Part shown: positions 36,870 through 48,153 of the stretch, piece by piece
Layout: each line of letters opens with the position of its first letter
Numbering within the stretch: position 1 is the first letter of the stretch
Source: Deltaproteobacteria bacterium
GTDB taxonomy: Bacteria; Myxococcota_A; UBA9042; PHBI01; JACKFB01
Assembly (NCBI GenBank): GCA_020632695.1
Contig: JACKFB010000012.1
Span: forward strand, 62,001-126,000
Length of the DNA stretch: 64,000 nt
Direction of reading: 5' to 3'
The notes under the pieces: model-generated
What the model was told of the DNA's origin: nothing
Seen by the model: the letters and a program-made list of their open reading frames with translations, nothing else
Database searches by the model: none
Position numbers and translations under genes: made by a program

Positions 36870-38750
36870 ATGGGGACCTGGGGACGAGGGCTGGTGGCGC
36901 TGGTGCTCATGCTGCAGGCGGCCGCGTGCGGCTCCGGCTCCGACACCGACACCGCGACCGGCACCGACACCGCGACCGGCACCGACACCGCGACCGACGC
37001 CGACACCGCGACCGGCACCGACACCGCGACCGGCACCGACACCGACACCGTGACCGGCACCGACACCGACGCCGACACCGGCACCGGCACCGACACCGCG
37101 GCCGACACCGACACCGCCCCCGAGGTCACCGAGCACCCGGACTGCCAGGGCTACTCGTACACCGGCACCTGGCTGCTGCCGGGCCCCTGCGAGGCGGGCT
37201 TCGACGCGGCGCTGGACGCCAAGGCGCGCCGCTACGAGCGGGTGTGGCGCGTCTTCAACGCCGGCGGCATGGGGGTGAACACCGACGTCTCCGTGGACCC
37301 GACCCACACCGAGGACCGCGAGGCGATCGCCGCCTGGCTGACCGAGGACGACGGCTGGGACTTCGAGGCCTTCGCCGGCAAGAGCCCCCGCGACGTCATC
37401 ACCAGCCAGCACAAGACCGCCGGCCTCTACTCGGGCGTGGGGGTGGCGGCCGACGCCTTCCGCTACGGGGTCCTGCGCGACCAGGGCTACCCCCAGGCCG
37501 AGGTCGACAAGGCGCGGGAGTTCCTGCTGGCCGGCATCGAGGGCTTCCACCGCGCCGCGACCCTGCCCGGCAAGCCCGGCGTCATCGCCCGCGGCTACAT
37601 CCGCACCGACCTGCCCGGCGCCGAGCAGCCGACGGTGGTGCCGCTCTTCAACGAGCAGGGTCAGCCGCTGCCGCTCGAGAAGAGCAACGGCACCTGGCGC
37701 GAGGACTTCAGCGGGCAGTACCCCAACTACGTGTGGGAGGACTCGATCAGCCGCGACCAGATGTTGGGCTGGGTCACCGCGGCGGCCAGCGCCTGGGAGG
37801 TCATCCGGGACGACCCGAGCTTCTCGCCCGACGTGAAGGCCCAGCTGCGCGCCGACTCGCTGGCCATCGGGCGCGAGCTGATGGTGGTGCGCGAGAGCGG
37901 CTACGACCTGGAGATCCCCGACGCCGACGGACGCACGACGCTGCACGGCTGGATCAACGAGCACAACCTGGACGGCAAGATCTACCTGGAGGACATCGAG
38001 AACGGCTTCCACGCGGCGATGGCGTTGGGTTTCGTGGCGGCCTGGGTCTACGTCACCGAGGACCCGGAGATGACCGCCTGGCTGCACGACGAGCTGATCG
38101 CCAAGCGCCGGCTGCACGAGCTGGCCCGCGACTCGCTCTTCCTGGTCTGGGTGGGCAAGGTGTCCAACTACTCCAACTACAACATGGCCTTCGGTTCGCT
38201 GTGGCTGGCCCAGCGCTACCTGGACGACCCGGAGGTGCTCGAGGTGCTCAAGGCGGCGACGGGCCCCAGCCTCTACGCGATCCCCGGCGAGCCGAACCAG
38301 CCGGAGGTGCTCGGCCAGAGCTACTTCGACTTCATCTACGCCGCCGGTGAGGCCGGCCAGAACCCGTGGGGGCCGCTGCGCTCCGCGGTGGACGAGGCGG
38401 CGATGGCCCGCGGCGTCAAGACCCTGCAGGACTTCCCGGAGCCGCCCTACTGGGACTTCGCGGTCCAGAACTGCCCGGAGGCGGTGTGCGACTGCGACCA
38501 CACCGCGGTCGAGAGCTCCCAGTGCGTGGCGACCGACGGCACGGCCCTGACGGTGCTCGGCTGCGTGGGGCGCAACTGCGACCTCATCACCGAGGAGCCC
38601 ATCCCCATGAAGATCCGGCCCACGTCGAACTATCACTGGCGCTCGAACCCCTTCAAACCCAACGGCGACGGCAACGGCTCGACGCTGCTGCCCGGCGTCG
38701 ACTTCCGCATCGCCTACTGGACCGCGCGCTGGACGCGGCGCTCCCTCTAG
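36870..38750 (+). CDS. Lipoprotein with Asp/Thr tether and predicted all-helical domain, paralogue of the 43836 gene
   Basis: 626 residues. A signal peptide with lipobox (AAAC, about 20) is followed by a 60-residue Asp/Thr/Gly/Ala repeat tether. The long domain has no recognised family; helices with regularly spaced aromatic residues suggest an alpha/alpha toroid such as carbohydrate-active enzymes use. The C-terminus (SNYHWRSNPFK and YWTARW) also appears in the lipoprotein at 43836 (TDYLWQRNPFE and YWNARR). The ATG at 36870 has GGAGG upstream. It lies 11 bases before cofG, so is probably co-transcribed with cofG-cofH. Confidence 0.72.
   Translation: MGTWGRGLVALVLMLQAAACGSGSDTDTATGTDTATGTDTATDADTATGTDTATGTDTDTVTGTDTDADTGTGTDTAADTDTAPEVTEHPDCQGYSYTGTWLLPGPCEAGFDAALDAKARRYERVWRVFNAGGMGVNTDVSVDPTHTEDREAIAAWLTEDDGWDFEAFAGKSPRDVITSQHKTAGLYSGVGVAADAFRYGVLRDQGYPQAEVDKAREFLLAGIEGFHRAATLPGKPGVIARGYIRTDLPGAEQPTVVPLFNEQGQPLPLEKSNGTWREDFSGQYPNYVWEDSISRDQMLGWVTAAASAWEVIRDDPSFSPDVKAQLRADSLAIGRELMVVRESGYDLEIPDADGRTTLHGWINEHNLDGKIYLEDIENGFHAAMALGFVAAWVYVTEDPEMTAWLHDELIAKRRLHELARDSLFLVWVGKVSNYSNYNMAFGSLWLAQRYLDDPEVLEVLKAATGPSLYAIPGEPNQPEVLGQSYFDFIYAAGEAGQNPWGPLRSAVDEAAMARGVKTLQDFPEPPYWDFAVQNCPEAVCDCDHTAVESSQCVATDGTALTVLGCVGRNCDLITEEPIPMKIRPTSNYHWRSNPFKPNGDGNGSTLLPGVDFRIAYWTARWTRRSL
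36940..37117 (+). repeat. Asp/Thr tether repeat (GACACCGCGACCGGCACC units)
   Basis: In-gene tandem repeat of 18-base and shorter units encoding DTATGT/DTDT runs just after the lipobox of the 36870 lipoprotein. Imperfect units, suitable for length variation by slippage. Confidence 0.8.
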
Positions 38751-38761
38751 GAGCTGCACCC

Positions 38762-39981
<1,220 letters not shown>

Positions 39982-39985
<4 letters not shown>

Positions 39986-41262
39986 GCGCGAACCCCGCCG
40001 ACGCCGTCGCCGCCTGCCTCGGCGGCATCGACCGCGAGCTCGCCCGGGTGCTGGGCGCCTGCCTCGACGGCCGCGAGCTGTCCTGGCAGGACGCCGTCTC
40101 GCTCCAGTCGGCCCGCGGCCGCGAGCTGCTGGCGTTGTGCGTGGTCGCCGACGAGCTGCGCCTGCGCCAGGCCGGCGACGAGGTCACCTACGTCGTCAAC
40201 CGCAACATCAACTTCACCAACGTGTGCGTGAAGACGTGCCAGTTCTGCGCCTTCTCGCGGGACCTCCGCTCGGAGGAGGGCTACCTGCTGGACCCGGCGG
40301 AGATCGTCCGCCGCGCCTTGGAGGCGCAGGCCGTCGGCGCCACCGAGATCTGCCTGCAGGCCGGCCTGCCGCCCACTCTGCGCGGGCGCCTCTACATCGA
40401 CCTGTGCGAGACCCTGACCCGCGAGGCCCCGGGCCTGCACCTCCACGCGTTCTCGCCCGAGGAGGTCAAGTACGGTGCCACCCGCGCCCGCATGAGCATC
40501 CACGACTACCTCGCCGCCTTGCGCGACGCGGGCCTCGGCTCGCTGCCGGGCACCTCGGCCGAGATCCTCGACGACGCCCTGCGCCAGCGCATCGCGCCGG
40601 GCCGCATCAGCACGGCCGAGTGGGTCGAGGTCATCCGCACCGCCCACGCCCTGGGGCTGCCCACCACCTCGACGATGATGTTCGGCCACGTGGAGACCGT
40701 CGAGCAGCGCATGCGACACATGGACCTGCTGCGCTCCATCCAGAAGGAGACCGGCGGCTTCACCGAGTTCGTGCCGCTCTCCTTCGTGCACCACGAGGCC
40801 CCCATGTTCGTGAAGGCCACCCAGCCGGGGGTGTCGCCGGGGCCCACGGGCGACGACGTGATCCGCCTGTACGCCACGGCCCGCCTGATGCTCGGCGCGA
40901 CCTTCCGCAACATCCAGGCCTCCTGGGTCAAGGAGGGAGCGCGGGTGGCCCAGTGGCTGCTGAGCTGCGGCGTCAACGATCTGGGCGGGACGCTCATCAA
41001 CGAGAGCATCTCGACCAGCGCCGGCGCCGGCCACGGGCAGCTCATGACGCCGGCGACCCTGCGGCGGCTCATCCGCGACGCCGGGCGCACGCCTGCGCAG
41101 CGCAACACCCGCTACGAGATCCTCCGTCGCTTCGACGGGGCGGCCGAGCTGGACCCGGTCGAGCCGCTGGACGGGGTCACCGACCCCGAGGCCTTCGGCA
41201 GCTACCGCGCGCTGGTGGCCGATCCGCGCTTCCGCTACCGCGACGAGAGCCGCCCCGAGTAG
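39982..41262 (+). CDS. cofH: 7,8-didemethyl-8-hydroxy-5-deazariboflavin synthase, CofH subunit
   Basis: Radical SAM partner of CofG, catalysing the first half of FO formation from a ribityl-uracil and tyrosine. The motif is CVKTCQFC (about residue 85), preceded by NRNINFTNVC, and followed by LQAGLPPTL, HAFSPEEVKYGA, LPGTSAEILDD and SWVKEG. 426 aa, within family range. The GTG at 39982 overlaps the cofG stop. Together they indicate real F420 synthesis rather than isolated radical SAM genes. Confidence 0.95.
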
Positions 41263-41297
41263 CGCCCCGGGCTCGACGTCCGGGCGTCCCCGCCCGC

Positions 41298-41915
41298 TCA
41301 GGTCCAGCGCAGCGCCTCGAGCACCTCGGGCGTGTCCACGTCGCGGGCCAGCCCCTGGCGGCGCAGCACGGTGAAGGCGAGCCCGCGGCGCTCAGCCGAT
41401 GCGCGGTGCCTCTCGAAGCTGTCCCACATCCCGAAGTGCGTCGGGAAGGCCGCCGGCAGCCGCAGGCCGAGGGCGCTGGTGCCGCGCTCCTCGGCGTCCG
41501 GGGCGATGACGACGTCGGAGCGCGCCATCGCCGCGTGGGCCGCCCGCAGATCGGAGGCCGCCAGCAGCGGGAGGTCGGCCATCAGCACCAGGGCGCCGCT
41601 GGCGCCGGCAGAGGCGAGGTGTGCGAGCCCGCGATCGATGACGCAGCCCAGCGCCTGGGGCGATTCGTCACGCAACACCTGGGCCCCACGCTCGCGCGCC
41701 ACCTCGGCCACGTCGTCGCCGTCGGTGGCCACCAGCACCCCGGCGAAGGCCGCGCTCTCGTCGATGGCGTGCGTGACGTGGACGAAGAGCGCGCGGGCCA
41801 GGGCGGCGCGTGCCTCGGGGGCCAGCGCCCCGGCCAGCCGCGTCTTGGCCTCGCTGAAGCGCCGCACCGGGATCAGCACGTACAGCCCCTCGAGGCGCGC
41901 CGGCGCGGGCGTCAC
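41298..41915 (-). CDS. cofC: 2-phospho-L-lactate (or related) guanylyltransferase CofC
   Basis: 205-residue nucleotidyltransferase fold that activates the phospholactate, phosphoenolpyruvate or phosphoglycerate side chain of F420 with GTP. Motifs: YVLIPVRRFSEAKTRLA at the N-terminus, VLVATDGDDVAE, LVLMADLPLLA with the metal-binding Asp, and a PTHFG end. The accepted substrate cannot be read from sequence alone. The GTG at 41915 overlaps the cofD stop codon (GTGA). Last of cofE-cofD-cofC and convergent with cofH. Confidence 0.9.
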   Translation of the reverse strand: MTPAPARLEGLYVLIPVRRFSEAKTRLAGALAPEARAALARALFVHVTHAIDESAAFAGVLVATDGDDVAEVARERGAQVLRDESPQALGCVIDRGLAHLASAGASGALVLMADLPLLAASDLRAAHAAMARSDVVIAPDAEERGTSALGLRLPAAFPTHFGMWDSFERHRASAERRGLAFTVLRRQGLARDVDTPEVLEALRWT

Positions 41916-42859
41916 CACCGGCAGACCGTCCGGGTGGCGAAGGCCAGCAGCTCGCGGGCCAGGCGCGCCCGGTCGGAGCGGTCGCCCATCACCGTGCGCG
42001 TCCCCAGCACGGGCAGGTCGGTCACCTGCCCCTCGTCGCCCGCCTCGACCACCACCGCGTCGAGGAGCGGGCCGTAGTGCCGGCGGATGGCCCCGGCCGA
42101 GGCGGGCTCGGAGGCCAGGCGCGGGATCATCTCGGCCAGCGGGCCCTTGACCGCGCGCCCCGAGACGATGGGGCTGACCGCCACCACCGGGCGCCGCTCG
42201 AGGGCCGCTTGTACGCCGGAGAGCGCCAGGATGGGGTCGATGGACACGTAGGGGTTCGAGGGCGCCAGGACGACCAGGTCGGCCGCCTCGAGCGCGTCCA
42301 GCACGCCCGGGGCCGGGTCGGGGCTGCCGCCGAAGCGCAGCGCGTCGACCGGCGGCGCGCCGCGCTCGAGCACCAGCCAGTCCTGGAAGCTCAGGGTGCG
42401 CCCCTCGCTCAGCACCGTGGTCGGGCGCGGCCCGTCGGCCATGGGCAGCAGGCGCACGGCCACGCCCAGGGCGCGACGCAGGCGCTCGGTGACCTCGCTC
42501 AGCGTGGCGCCCTGGCGCAGCGCCTCGGTGCGCACCAGGTGGGTGGCCAGGTCGGTGTCCCCCAGGTGGAACCAGGCCGGCGCGCCGAGCCGCGCCATGG
42601 CCGCGTGGGCGTGGAAGGTCTCGCCCTCGAGGCCCCAGCCGCGCTCGACGGGCGCCAGGCCGGCGAGGGTGTACATCACCGTGTCGAGGTCGGGGGCGAC
42701 GCGGAGGCCCCAGTGCTCGAAGTCGTCGCCGGTGTTGACGATGAGGGTCAGGGCGTCGGCGGTGAGCGCGGCGGCCAGCCCGTCGGCCAGGCGCGCGCCG
42801 CCCACGCCGCCGCAGAGCGCCACCACGCGGGGCCCCGTGCCGGGTGGTGAGGCGCTCAC
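41912..42859 (-). CDS. cofD: 2-phospho-L-lactate transferase CofD
   Basis: Transfers the activated phospholactyl-type moiety onto FO, giving F420-0. 315 residues. The conserved VVALCGGVGGARLADGLA start, NTGDD, APDLDTVMYTLAG, FHLGDTDLA and APSNPYVSIDPIL are all intact. The GTG at 42859 overlaps the cofE stop (GTGA). Standard family length; central gene of the minus-strand cof operon. Confidence 0.95.
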   Translation of the reverse strand: MSASPPGTGPRVVALCGGVGGARLADGLAAALTADALTLIVNTGDDFEHWGLRVAPDLDTVMYTLAGLAPVERGWGLEGETFHAHAAMARLGAPAWFHLGDTDLATHLVRTEALRQGATLSEVTERLRRALGVAVRLLPMADGPRPTTVLSEGRTLSFQDWLVLERGAPPVDALRFGGSPDPAPGVLDALEAADLVVLAPSNPYVSIDPILALSGVQAALERRPVVAVSPIVSGRAVKGPLAEMIPRLASEPASAGAIRRHYGPLLDAVVVEAGDEGQVTDLPVLGTRTVMGDRSDRARLARELLAFATRTVCRW

Positions 42860-43701
42860 GCGTAGAGATCGCGGTCGAGGGGGCGCAGCAGATCGGCCGA
42901 CCGGCCCTCGCCCGGGGGCAGGAGGAGCCCGCGCACCAGGATGACCGGGCGCCCCTCGTCGGCCTGACCGGCCACCAGGTCGGCGGCGCAGGCGATCTGG
43001 TCGGCGATGGCGGTCTCGGTGTGCTCGAGCGGGCGGCCGAAGAGGTCGGCGCGTCCACGGTGGTCCCAGAGCGCCACCAGCCCGGCGACGCCGATCGCGG
43101 TGCCCATGGAGCCGAGCCGGAAGGGGCGGCCCAGGGAGTCGCTGACGATGACGCCGGGGGCCGTGCCGAAGCGGGCTGCCAGGGCCTCGCGCAGGCGCGC
43201 GGCCGAGGCGTCGGGGTCCGCGGGGAGCAGCAGCGCCCACGGGTCGTCGTCGGGGCCCTCCGGCGAGCCGTCCTCGGCGCCGCCGGGCCGGGCGTTGCTC
43301 AGGTCGATGCCGGCGTTGGCGGACACGAAGCCCAGGCGATGCCTCACGATGAGCGCGCCCGGGACCGCGCGCGAGACGCCGACCGACTCGCGCAGCACCA
43401 GGGTCACCAGCCGCGGGTCGGCCTGCACGCGGTCGGCCAGCGCGAGGGCGTCGGCAGTCGGCTCGACCGTCGGGAGCCTCACGAAGCGCCCCTCGCAGCG
43501 GGAGACCAGCTTGGAGGCGACGACCAGCACGTCGCCCGGCGCCGGTTCGAGCCCGGCGCGAGAGAGGGCGTCGGCCACCACGAGGCCCAGGTCGTCTCCG
43601 GCGCGGGCGATCCCCACGCCAGGGACGGGCGTCAGCGTGACCGCGCCCACCGACGGGGGGGCGGCGCGCGGTCGGGGCGGCCGTGGCGTCGAGCCTTCCA
43701 T
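42856..43701 (-). CDS. cofE: F420-0:gamma-glutamyl ligase CofE
   Basis: Adds glutamates to F420-0 using GTP. 281 residues with PGDVLVVASKLVSRCEGR, RHRLGFVSANAGIDLSNA, VSDSLGRPFRLGSMGTAIGVAG and DLFGRPLEHTE. It lacks the C-terminal nitroreductase-like domain of mycobacterial FbiB, so it is of the single-domain CofE kind. The ATG at 43701 is chosen because it lies 7 bases after a putative -10; a longer N-terminus is possible. First gene of the cofE-cofD-cofC operon. Confidence 0.93.
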   Translation of the reverse strand: MEGSTPRPPRPRAAPPSVGAVTLTPVPGVGIARAGDDLGLVVADALSRAGLEPAPGDVLVVASKLVSRCEGRFVRLPTVEPTADALALADRVQADPRLVTLVLRESVGVSRAVPGALIVRHRLGFVSANAGIDLSNARPGGAEDGSPEGPDDDPWALLLPADPDASAARLREALAARFGTAPGVIVSDSLGRPFRLGSMGTAIGVAGLVALWDHRGRADLFGRPLEHTETAIADQIACAADLVAGQADEGRPVILVRGLLLPPGEGRSADLLRPLDRDLYA

Positions 43702-43708
43702 GGCGCCG

Positions 43709-43737
43709 TCGTTAGCACGGCGGCAGCGCCTCGTCAT
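43709..43737 (-). promoter_or_regulatory. Putative leaderless promoter of the cofEDC operon
   Basis: On the minus strand ATGACG (43737 down to 43732), a 17-base spacer and TAACGA (43714 down to 43709) lie 7 bases before the cofE ATG at 43701. The -35 matches four consensus positions. Confidence 0.38.
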
Positions 43738-43835
43738 GGGCAGACCGAAGGGCAGCGCCGGTGACGTTCCTGGCAGCGGCGTCGCGCGGCCCCGTGCTAG
43801 AGTCCGCCGCATCGACGCGGCTCCGGAGGGGATCG

Positions 43836-46133
43836 ATGCACGAGCTCGGCACATGGCGGACATTGTTGACCCTGACGCTGGCCCTGGCGCTGGGCGCCTG
43901 CGGTGACGACGGCAAGGCCGGCGGTCAGGGCGACGCGGGCGACGTGATCGCCGACACGGTCGCGCCGGACGCCGACGCCACGCTGACCGACGCCGACGCG
44001 GTCGCGCCCGACGCCGACGCCGCGGTGCCGGACTCCGACGCGGTCGGCCCGGACGCCGACGCCGCGACCGACACCGAGACCGACACCGGGCCTCCCCCGC
44101 TGAAGGTGCACGCCCCGCTGAGCGCCGCCCCCGACCCCCTGGCCGGCAGCGCGGTGCAGAGCTGCTCCCTCTACCTCGACGAGCGCTGCGACGGCGGCAC
44201 GCTGCGCCGCTGCGCCGTCTACGATCCGGCCACCGAGGCCTTCGTCGACGACCCCGATCCCCTGCTGCGGCGCGCCTTCCTCTTCGATCGCTGGCGCGAC
44301 CTCTACAACTCGCCCGACGGCCAGGCGGTGGATCGCGACTTCGCCGTGGCGGTCGCTCCCGGCACGCCCGAGTCCGAGTGGGGCCGCCCCGAGGCCTTCG
44401 CCGGCTACTTCGGCACCGGCGACGGCGGCATCTGGACCGGCTGGTCCACGGTCGCCGCCATCCTGCGCTACTCCCAGACCGGCACCGAGGCCGACTACCA
44501 GCGCATGGAGCAGCAGGTGCGCGACATGGTCACCATGTACGAGGTGACCGGCATCCCGGGCTACCTGGTGCGCACCCACTACCTGCTGCTGCCGGCCGGC
44601 GCCCCCAACTCGCCCGACCACGTCCTGCGCTGGGAGGGCAGCTTCACGCCCAACCACCATGACCGCCTCATCCCCAACCCCGAGACCATCGACAACCTGC
44701 CGGCCATCTACACCGAGGGGATCGCCGACGCGGACGGCAAGGTGTGGAAGGGCACGCCCATGTGGAAGGGGCGCCCCTCCATCGACCAGAACACCGGCCC
44801 GATGACGTCGCTGCCGATGGCATACGGGCTGCTGCGGGACGAGGGCCTCAAGCAGAAGATCGCCACCAACCTCACCTGCTATCTCAAGCGGTTGCAGCGC
44901 ATCGAGCTCATCAACCTCCAGCAGAACCCGGAGCTGCTGGACTCGCTGGTGGCCTACTTCAACATCGGCGAGCTCAAGCTCGACCCGGAGGACCTGGACC
45001 TCACCAAGCTCGACCGGATCGTCGGCTACGTGCACCGGCAGATCAACTCGCTCAACGAGGCGGACTTCGACCGCGGCTGCCCCGACACGGTGCAGCTCGA
45101 GCCGTGGCGCGTCATCGACGCCACCGACGACTCCTTCGCCCTCGAGCTGCTCGCCCTGGTCCAGGACTTCGACGTGGACGCCGAGCGCAAGCAGGGCGTC
45201 GACCACTACTACTTCCCCAGCATCCGCGGCGGCGACGCGATGCACATGATGCACCTGGCCTCGATGGCGTACTACTTCACGGGCGACGAGATGTACCGGA
45301 GCTTCCTCTACGACGAGCTCATCGGGAACCTGAACACCCTGGAGGTCATGCACACCGCCGGCGCCTTCGACCTGCCCAAGTTCTGCAAGAAGTACTACGG
45401 CGACCAGATCACCTTCGGGCCCTGGTGGGCCTTCCTCCACCTGCTCGACGACAGCCCGCTGCGCGACGCGGTGGCGAAGGACTTCCACGACGAGATGTGG
45501 CGCAAGCTGCTGATGCCGGCGCGCAACGTCGACTTCGAGATCATGTACGCGGGCGCGCTGGACCCCGAAGTGGCCCTGGACCGCGCCGAGGCGCTGTCGG
45601 GGGCGCTGGACGACCTGAGCTGGATGGGCGGCAACGGCGGCGCCAGCCAGGGCGACGCCTTCGACGCCAAGTGGCTCGACGACCCGCGCCGCGCCTACAC
45701 GCTGGACCCGGCGGTGGTGCTGGCCCAGGCCCCCGATGGCCAGAAGGCGGTGTGCCCCACCCAGAACAACGTGGACAACTGCAGCGCGACCGTGAACTTC
45801 CTCGGTGTGGAGCTCCCCAACCTGACGGGCTGGGGCACCTACGCCTGCACGGGCAGCGACCTGGACTGCGACCTCGGCGAGGGGCAGTGCACCGAGGCGA
45901 TGACCGACAAGGCGCTGCCGCCGCCCTTGCGCCCCCACACCGACTACCTCTGGCAGCGGAACCCCTTCGAGATCGGCCGCTCGACCGGCCTCGAGGGCGG
46001 TCGCCAGTACGCCGGCTCCGACTACTCGGTCCCCTACTGGAACGCGCGGCGCTACGGCTTCCTGAGCGGCGGCGCGGGGCAGGTCCTGGCCTGGCAGGAC
46101 GCCGGGAGCTGCGCGGTCGCGGCGGCCCCCTGA
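43836..46133 (+). CDS. Tethered lipoprotein with predicted all-helical domain, paralogue of the 36870 gene
   Basis: 765 residues. Signal peptide with lipobox (LGAC, about residue 22), an Asp/Ala/Pro tether (about 30-90), and a large domain of helices. The stretch GIWTGWSTVAAILRYSQTG corresponds to GLYSGVGVAADAFRYGVLR in the other lipoprotein. The C-terminus (TDYLWQRNPFE, SVPYWNARRYGF) repeats its signature. DAMHMMHLASMAYYFTGDEM is a helix typical of alpha/alpha toroid enzymes. Function unknown, perhaps carbohydrate-related. The ATG at 43836 has GGAGGGG upstream. Divergent from cofE. Confidence 0.72.
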   Translation: MHELGTWRTLLTLTLALALGACGDDGKAGGQGDAGDVIADTVAPDADATLTDADAVAPDADAAVPDSDAVGPDADAATDTETDTGPPPLKVHAPLSAAPDPLAGSAVQSCSLYLDERCDGGTLRRCAVYDPATEAFVDDPDPLLRRAFLFDRWRDLYNSPDGQAVDRDFAVAVAPGTPESEWGRPEAFAGYFGTGDGGIWTGWSTVAAILRYSQTGTEADYQRMEQQVRDMVTMYEVTGIPGYLVRTHYLLLPAGAPNSPDHVLRWEGSFTPNHHDRLIPNPETIDNLPAIYTEGIADADGKVWKGTPMWKGRPSIDQNTGPMTSLPMAYGLLRDEGLKQKIATNLTCYLKRLQRIELINLQQNPELLDSLVAYFNIGELKLDPEDLDLTKLDRIVGYVHRQINSLNEADFDRGCPDTVQLEPWRVIDATDDSFALELLALVQDFDVDAERKQGVDHYYFPSIRGGDAMHMMHLASMAYYFTGDEMYRSFLYDELIGNLNTLEVMHTAGAFDLPKFCKKYYGDQITFGPWWAFLHLLDDSPLRDAVAKDFHDEMWRKLLMPARNVDFEIMYAGALDPEVALDRAEALSGALDDLSWMGGNGGASQGDAFDAKWLDDPRRAYTLDPAVVLAQAPDGQKAVCPTQNNVDNCSATVNFLGVELPNLTGWGTYACTGSDLDCDLGEGQCTEAMTDKALPPPLRPHTDYLWQRNPFEIGRSTGLEGGRQYAGSDYSVPYWNARRYGFLSGGAGQVLAWQDAGSCAVAAAP

Positions 46134-46254
46134 GGCGGTGACGCGATGTGCTCGCGCGCGTCGAGCGGCCTCCGCGCGCGGGCCCTGGACAGTCGTCGCC
46201 GGCGGCCCGCTCGCCCGGCAGGTGGGGGCTCCCGCCGAGCGGCGCCGCTGGCTC

Positions 46255-48153
46255 TCAGCCCGTGATCGAGAGCGCTCCGGCCAGCCGCTCCAGCAGCGCC
46301 TGCGCGCTGAACGGCTTGGCCAGCACCTCGATCTCCGGCAACCGCCCACGATCGTCCACGCTGCCCTCGACGTACCCGGAGATGTAGACGACCGGCAGAT
46401 CCGGCGCGCTCTCCCGCAGCCGGGCCGCCACCGCCGGGCCGCTCATGACCGGCATGACGATGTCGGTCACCAGCGCGCGCACCCGGTGGCTGAGCTGCGC
46501 CCACCCCTCCAACGCGGCGGCGGGGCTGGCGTGGTCGATGACCTCGTAGCCCGCCTCGGCCAGCGTGCGCGCAGCGAAGCGGCGCACCAGCTCGTCGTCC
46601 TCGAGCAGCAGCACCGTCCCGCTGCCGCGCACCGGCCGCGCGGGGGCCGCCTCGTTCTCGTCGGTGGTGCCCGTGCGCGTCGTACGGGGCAGCCACAGCC
46701 GCACCCGCGTGCCGGCGCCCATCACCGAGTCGACGGCCAGGTCGCCGCCGCTCTGCCGGACGATCCCGAACACCGTCGCCAGACCGAGGCCCGTCCCCTT
46801 CCCCGGAGGCTTGGTCGTGAAGAAGGGCTCGCCCAGGCGCGCCATCGTCTCGGCGTCCATCCCCTCGCCGGTGTCCTCGACCGTCACCAGCACGTACTCG
46901 CCCGGCGCGAGGCCCGGCGGGATCCCCCCGGCCGGGTCCCCGTCGAGCACGATGTTGCGCGTCCGCAGCGTCAGCGTCCCGCCCTCGGGCATCGCGTCGC
47001 GGGCGTTGAGCACCAGGTTCATCAGCACCTGCTGGACCTGGCCCGGGTCCGCACACACCGGCCACAGCCCGTGGGTGCGCTCGACGCGCACCTCGACGTC
47101 GGCGCCGATGAGCCGGGCGACCAGGCGCGAGCTCTCGGCGATGGCCTGGTCCAGGTCCATCACCTGCGGCTCCAGCTCCTGGCTGCGGCTGAAGGCCAGG
47201 AGCTGTCCGGTCAGCTCGGTGGCGCGGTCCACGGCCGTCTGGACCTCGTCCAGCTCCGGCAGATCGTGGCCGCGCATCCGCAGCAGCTCGACGTTCCCCA
47301 TCATGCTGGTCAGGAGGTTGTTGAAGTCGTGGGCGATGCCCCCCGCCAGGCGGCCCATCGTCTCCACGCGGCGGTTCTGCTGGAGCTGCCGCTCGAGGAC
47401 GGTGTGCGCCGACACGTCTCGCGCCGCCACGACCAAGAGCCCGGACTCGGCGAGCGGGCCCGCGGGCCGCTCGAGGCGGCGGATGCGCAGCTCCAGCGTC
47501 AGCGGCCGCCCGGCCTTGGACAAGGTCCTGCGCATGGCCACCGACGGGCCGTTCGCGTCGAAGCGCCCCGCGTCGAAGATGTCGGTCGAGCTCAGCAGCG
47601 CCTGGAGCCCGGGGCGCCCCTGCTCGTCGGTGGTCTGCGCGAGCAGGGACTCCGCCAGGGCGTTCCGGTGCAGCAGCTCCCCGCGGGGGCCGTAGACCAG
47701 CAGCGCGTCGGGCGAGGCGTCCAGCAGCGCGGAGAGCCAGGCCGCGGGCCCCTCCTCGCGGGCGAGCTCTCCCCAGGCCGATGCGGGGGCGGTCATGGCG
47801 ACCACCGCCTCACAGGCGCGGCTCAGCACTTCCGGCGATGATGTTGCGGCGCACCACGACACTCCCGCCGTGATGGGACCCGATCTCCAGCGGTCGATCG
47901 ACTCCTGCCGTGCGACCGCGAGGACCCCGACGCGCCCTTCCACCGACCGCCGCAGCCAGCCGGCCTGCTGGTGTAACGTGTCACACTCAGGTTCCACCAG
48001 GACGACCACGGCCGCGGCGACGCCCTGGAGCAGCCCGATGGCACCGGCGAGCGTCTCGGCGGTCTCGAGCCAGCCGCATTGCCGGGCGAGGGCCTCCCTC
48101 ACCGAGGCGGTGAGCGGGCTCCGGGCTCCGACGATGACGGTCTTCAGGAGCAA
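46255..48153 (-). CDS. Hybrid sensor histidine kinase (PAS, HisKA, HATPase, receiver)
   Basis: 632 residues. An N-terminal segment (1-120) looks like a receiver fold without phosphorylatable Asp. A PAS domain (about 135-265; LLDASPDALLVYGPRGEL) follows. The HisKA box has the phosphorylatable His in GGIAHDFNNLL. The HATPase domain shows NLVLNARDAMPEGG, DTGEGMD and GKGTGLGLATV. A C-terminal receiver (about 510-630) has its Asp in LVTDIVMPVMSG and Lys in AKPFS. Cytoplasmic; no transmembrane helix. Input signal unknown. A TTG at 48153, after GAGGA, is the only sensible start. No partner regulator is next to it. Confidence 0.9.
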   Translation of the reverse strand: MLLKTVIVGARSPLTASVREALARQCGWLETAETLAGAIGLLQGVAAAVVVLVEPECDTLHQQAGWLRRSVEGRVGVLAVARQESIDRWRSGPITAGVSWCAATSSPEVLSRACEAVVAMTAPASAWGELAREEGPAAWLSALLDASPDALLVYGPRGELLHRNALAESLLAQTTDEQGRPGLQALLSSTDIFDAGRFDANGPSVAMRRTLSKAGRPLTLELRIRRLERPAGPLAESGLLVVAARDVSAHTVLERQLQQNRRVETMGRLAGGIAHDFNNLLTSMMGNVELLRMRGHDLPELDEVQTAVDRATELTGQLLAFSRSQELEPQVMDLDQAIAESSRLVARLIGADVEVRVERTHGLWPVCADPGQVQQVLMNLVLNARDAMPEGGTLTLRTRNIVLDGDPAGGIPPGLAPGEYVLVTVEDTGEGMDAETMARLGEPFFTTKPPGKGTGLGLATVFGIVRQSGGDLAVDSVMGAGTRVRLWLPRTTRTGTTDENEAAPARPVRGSGTVLLLEDDELVRRFAARTLAEAGYEVIDHASPAAALEGWAQLSHRVRALVTDIVMPVMSGPAVAARLRESAPDLPVVYISGYVEGSVDDRGRLPEIEVLAKPFSAQALLERLAGALSITG

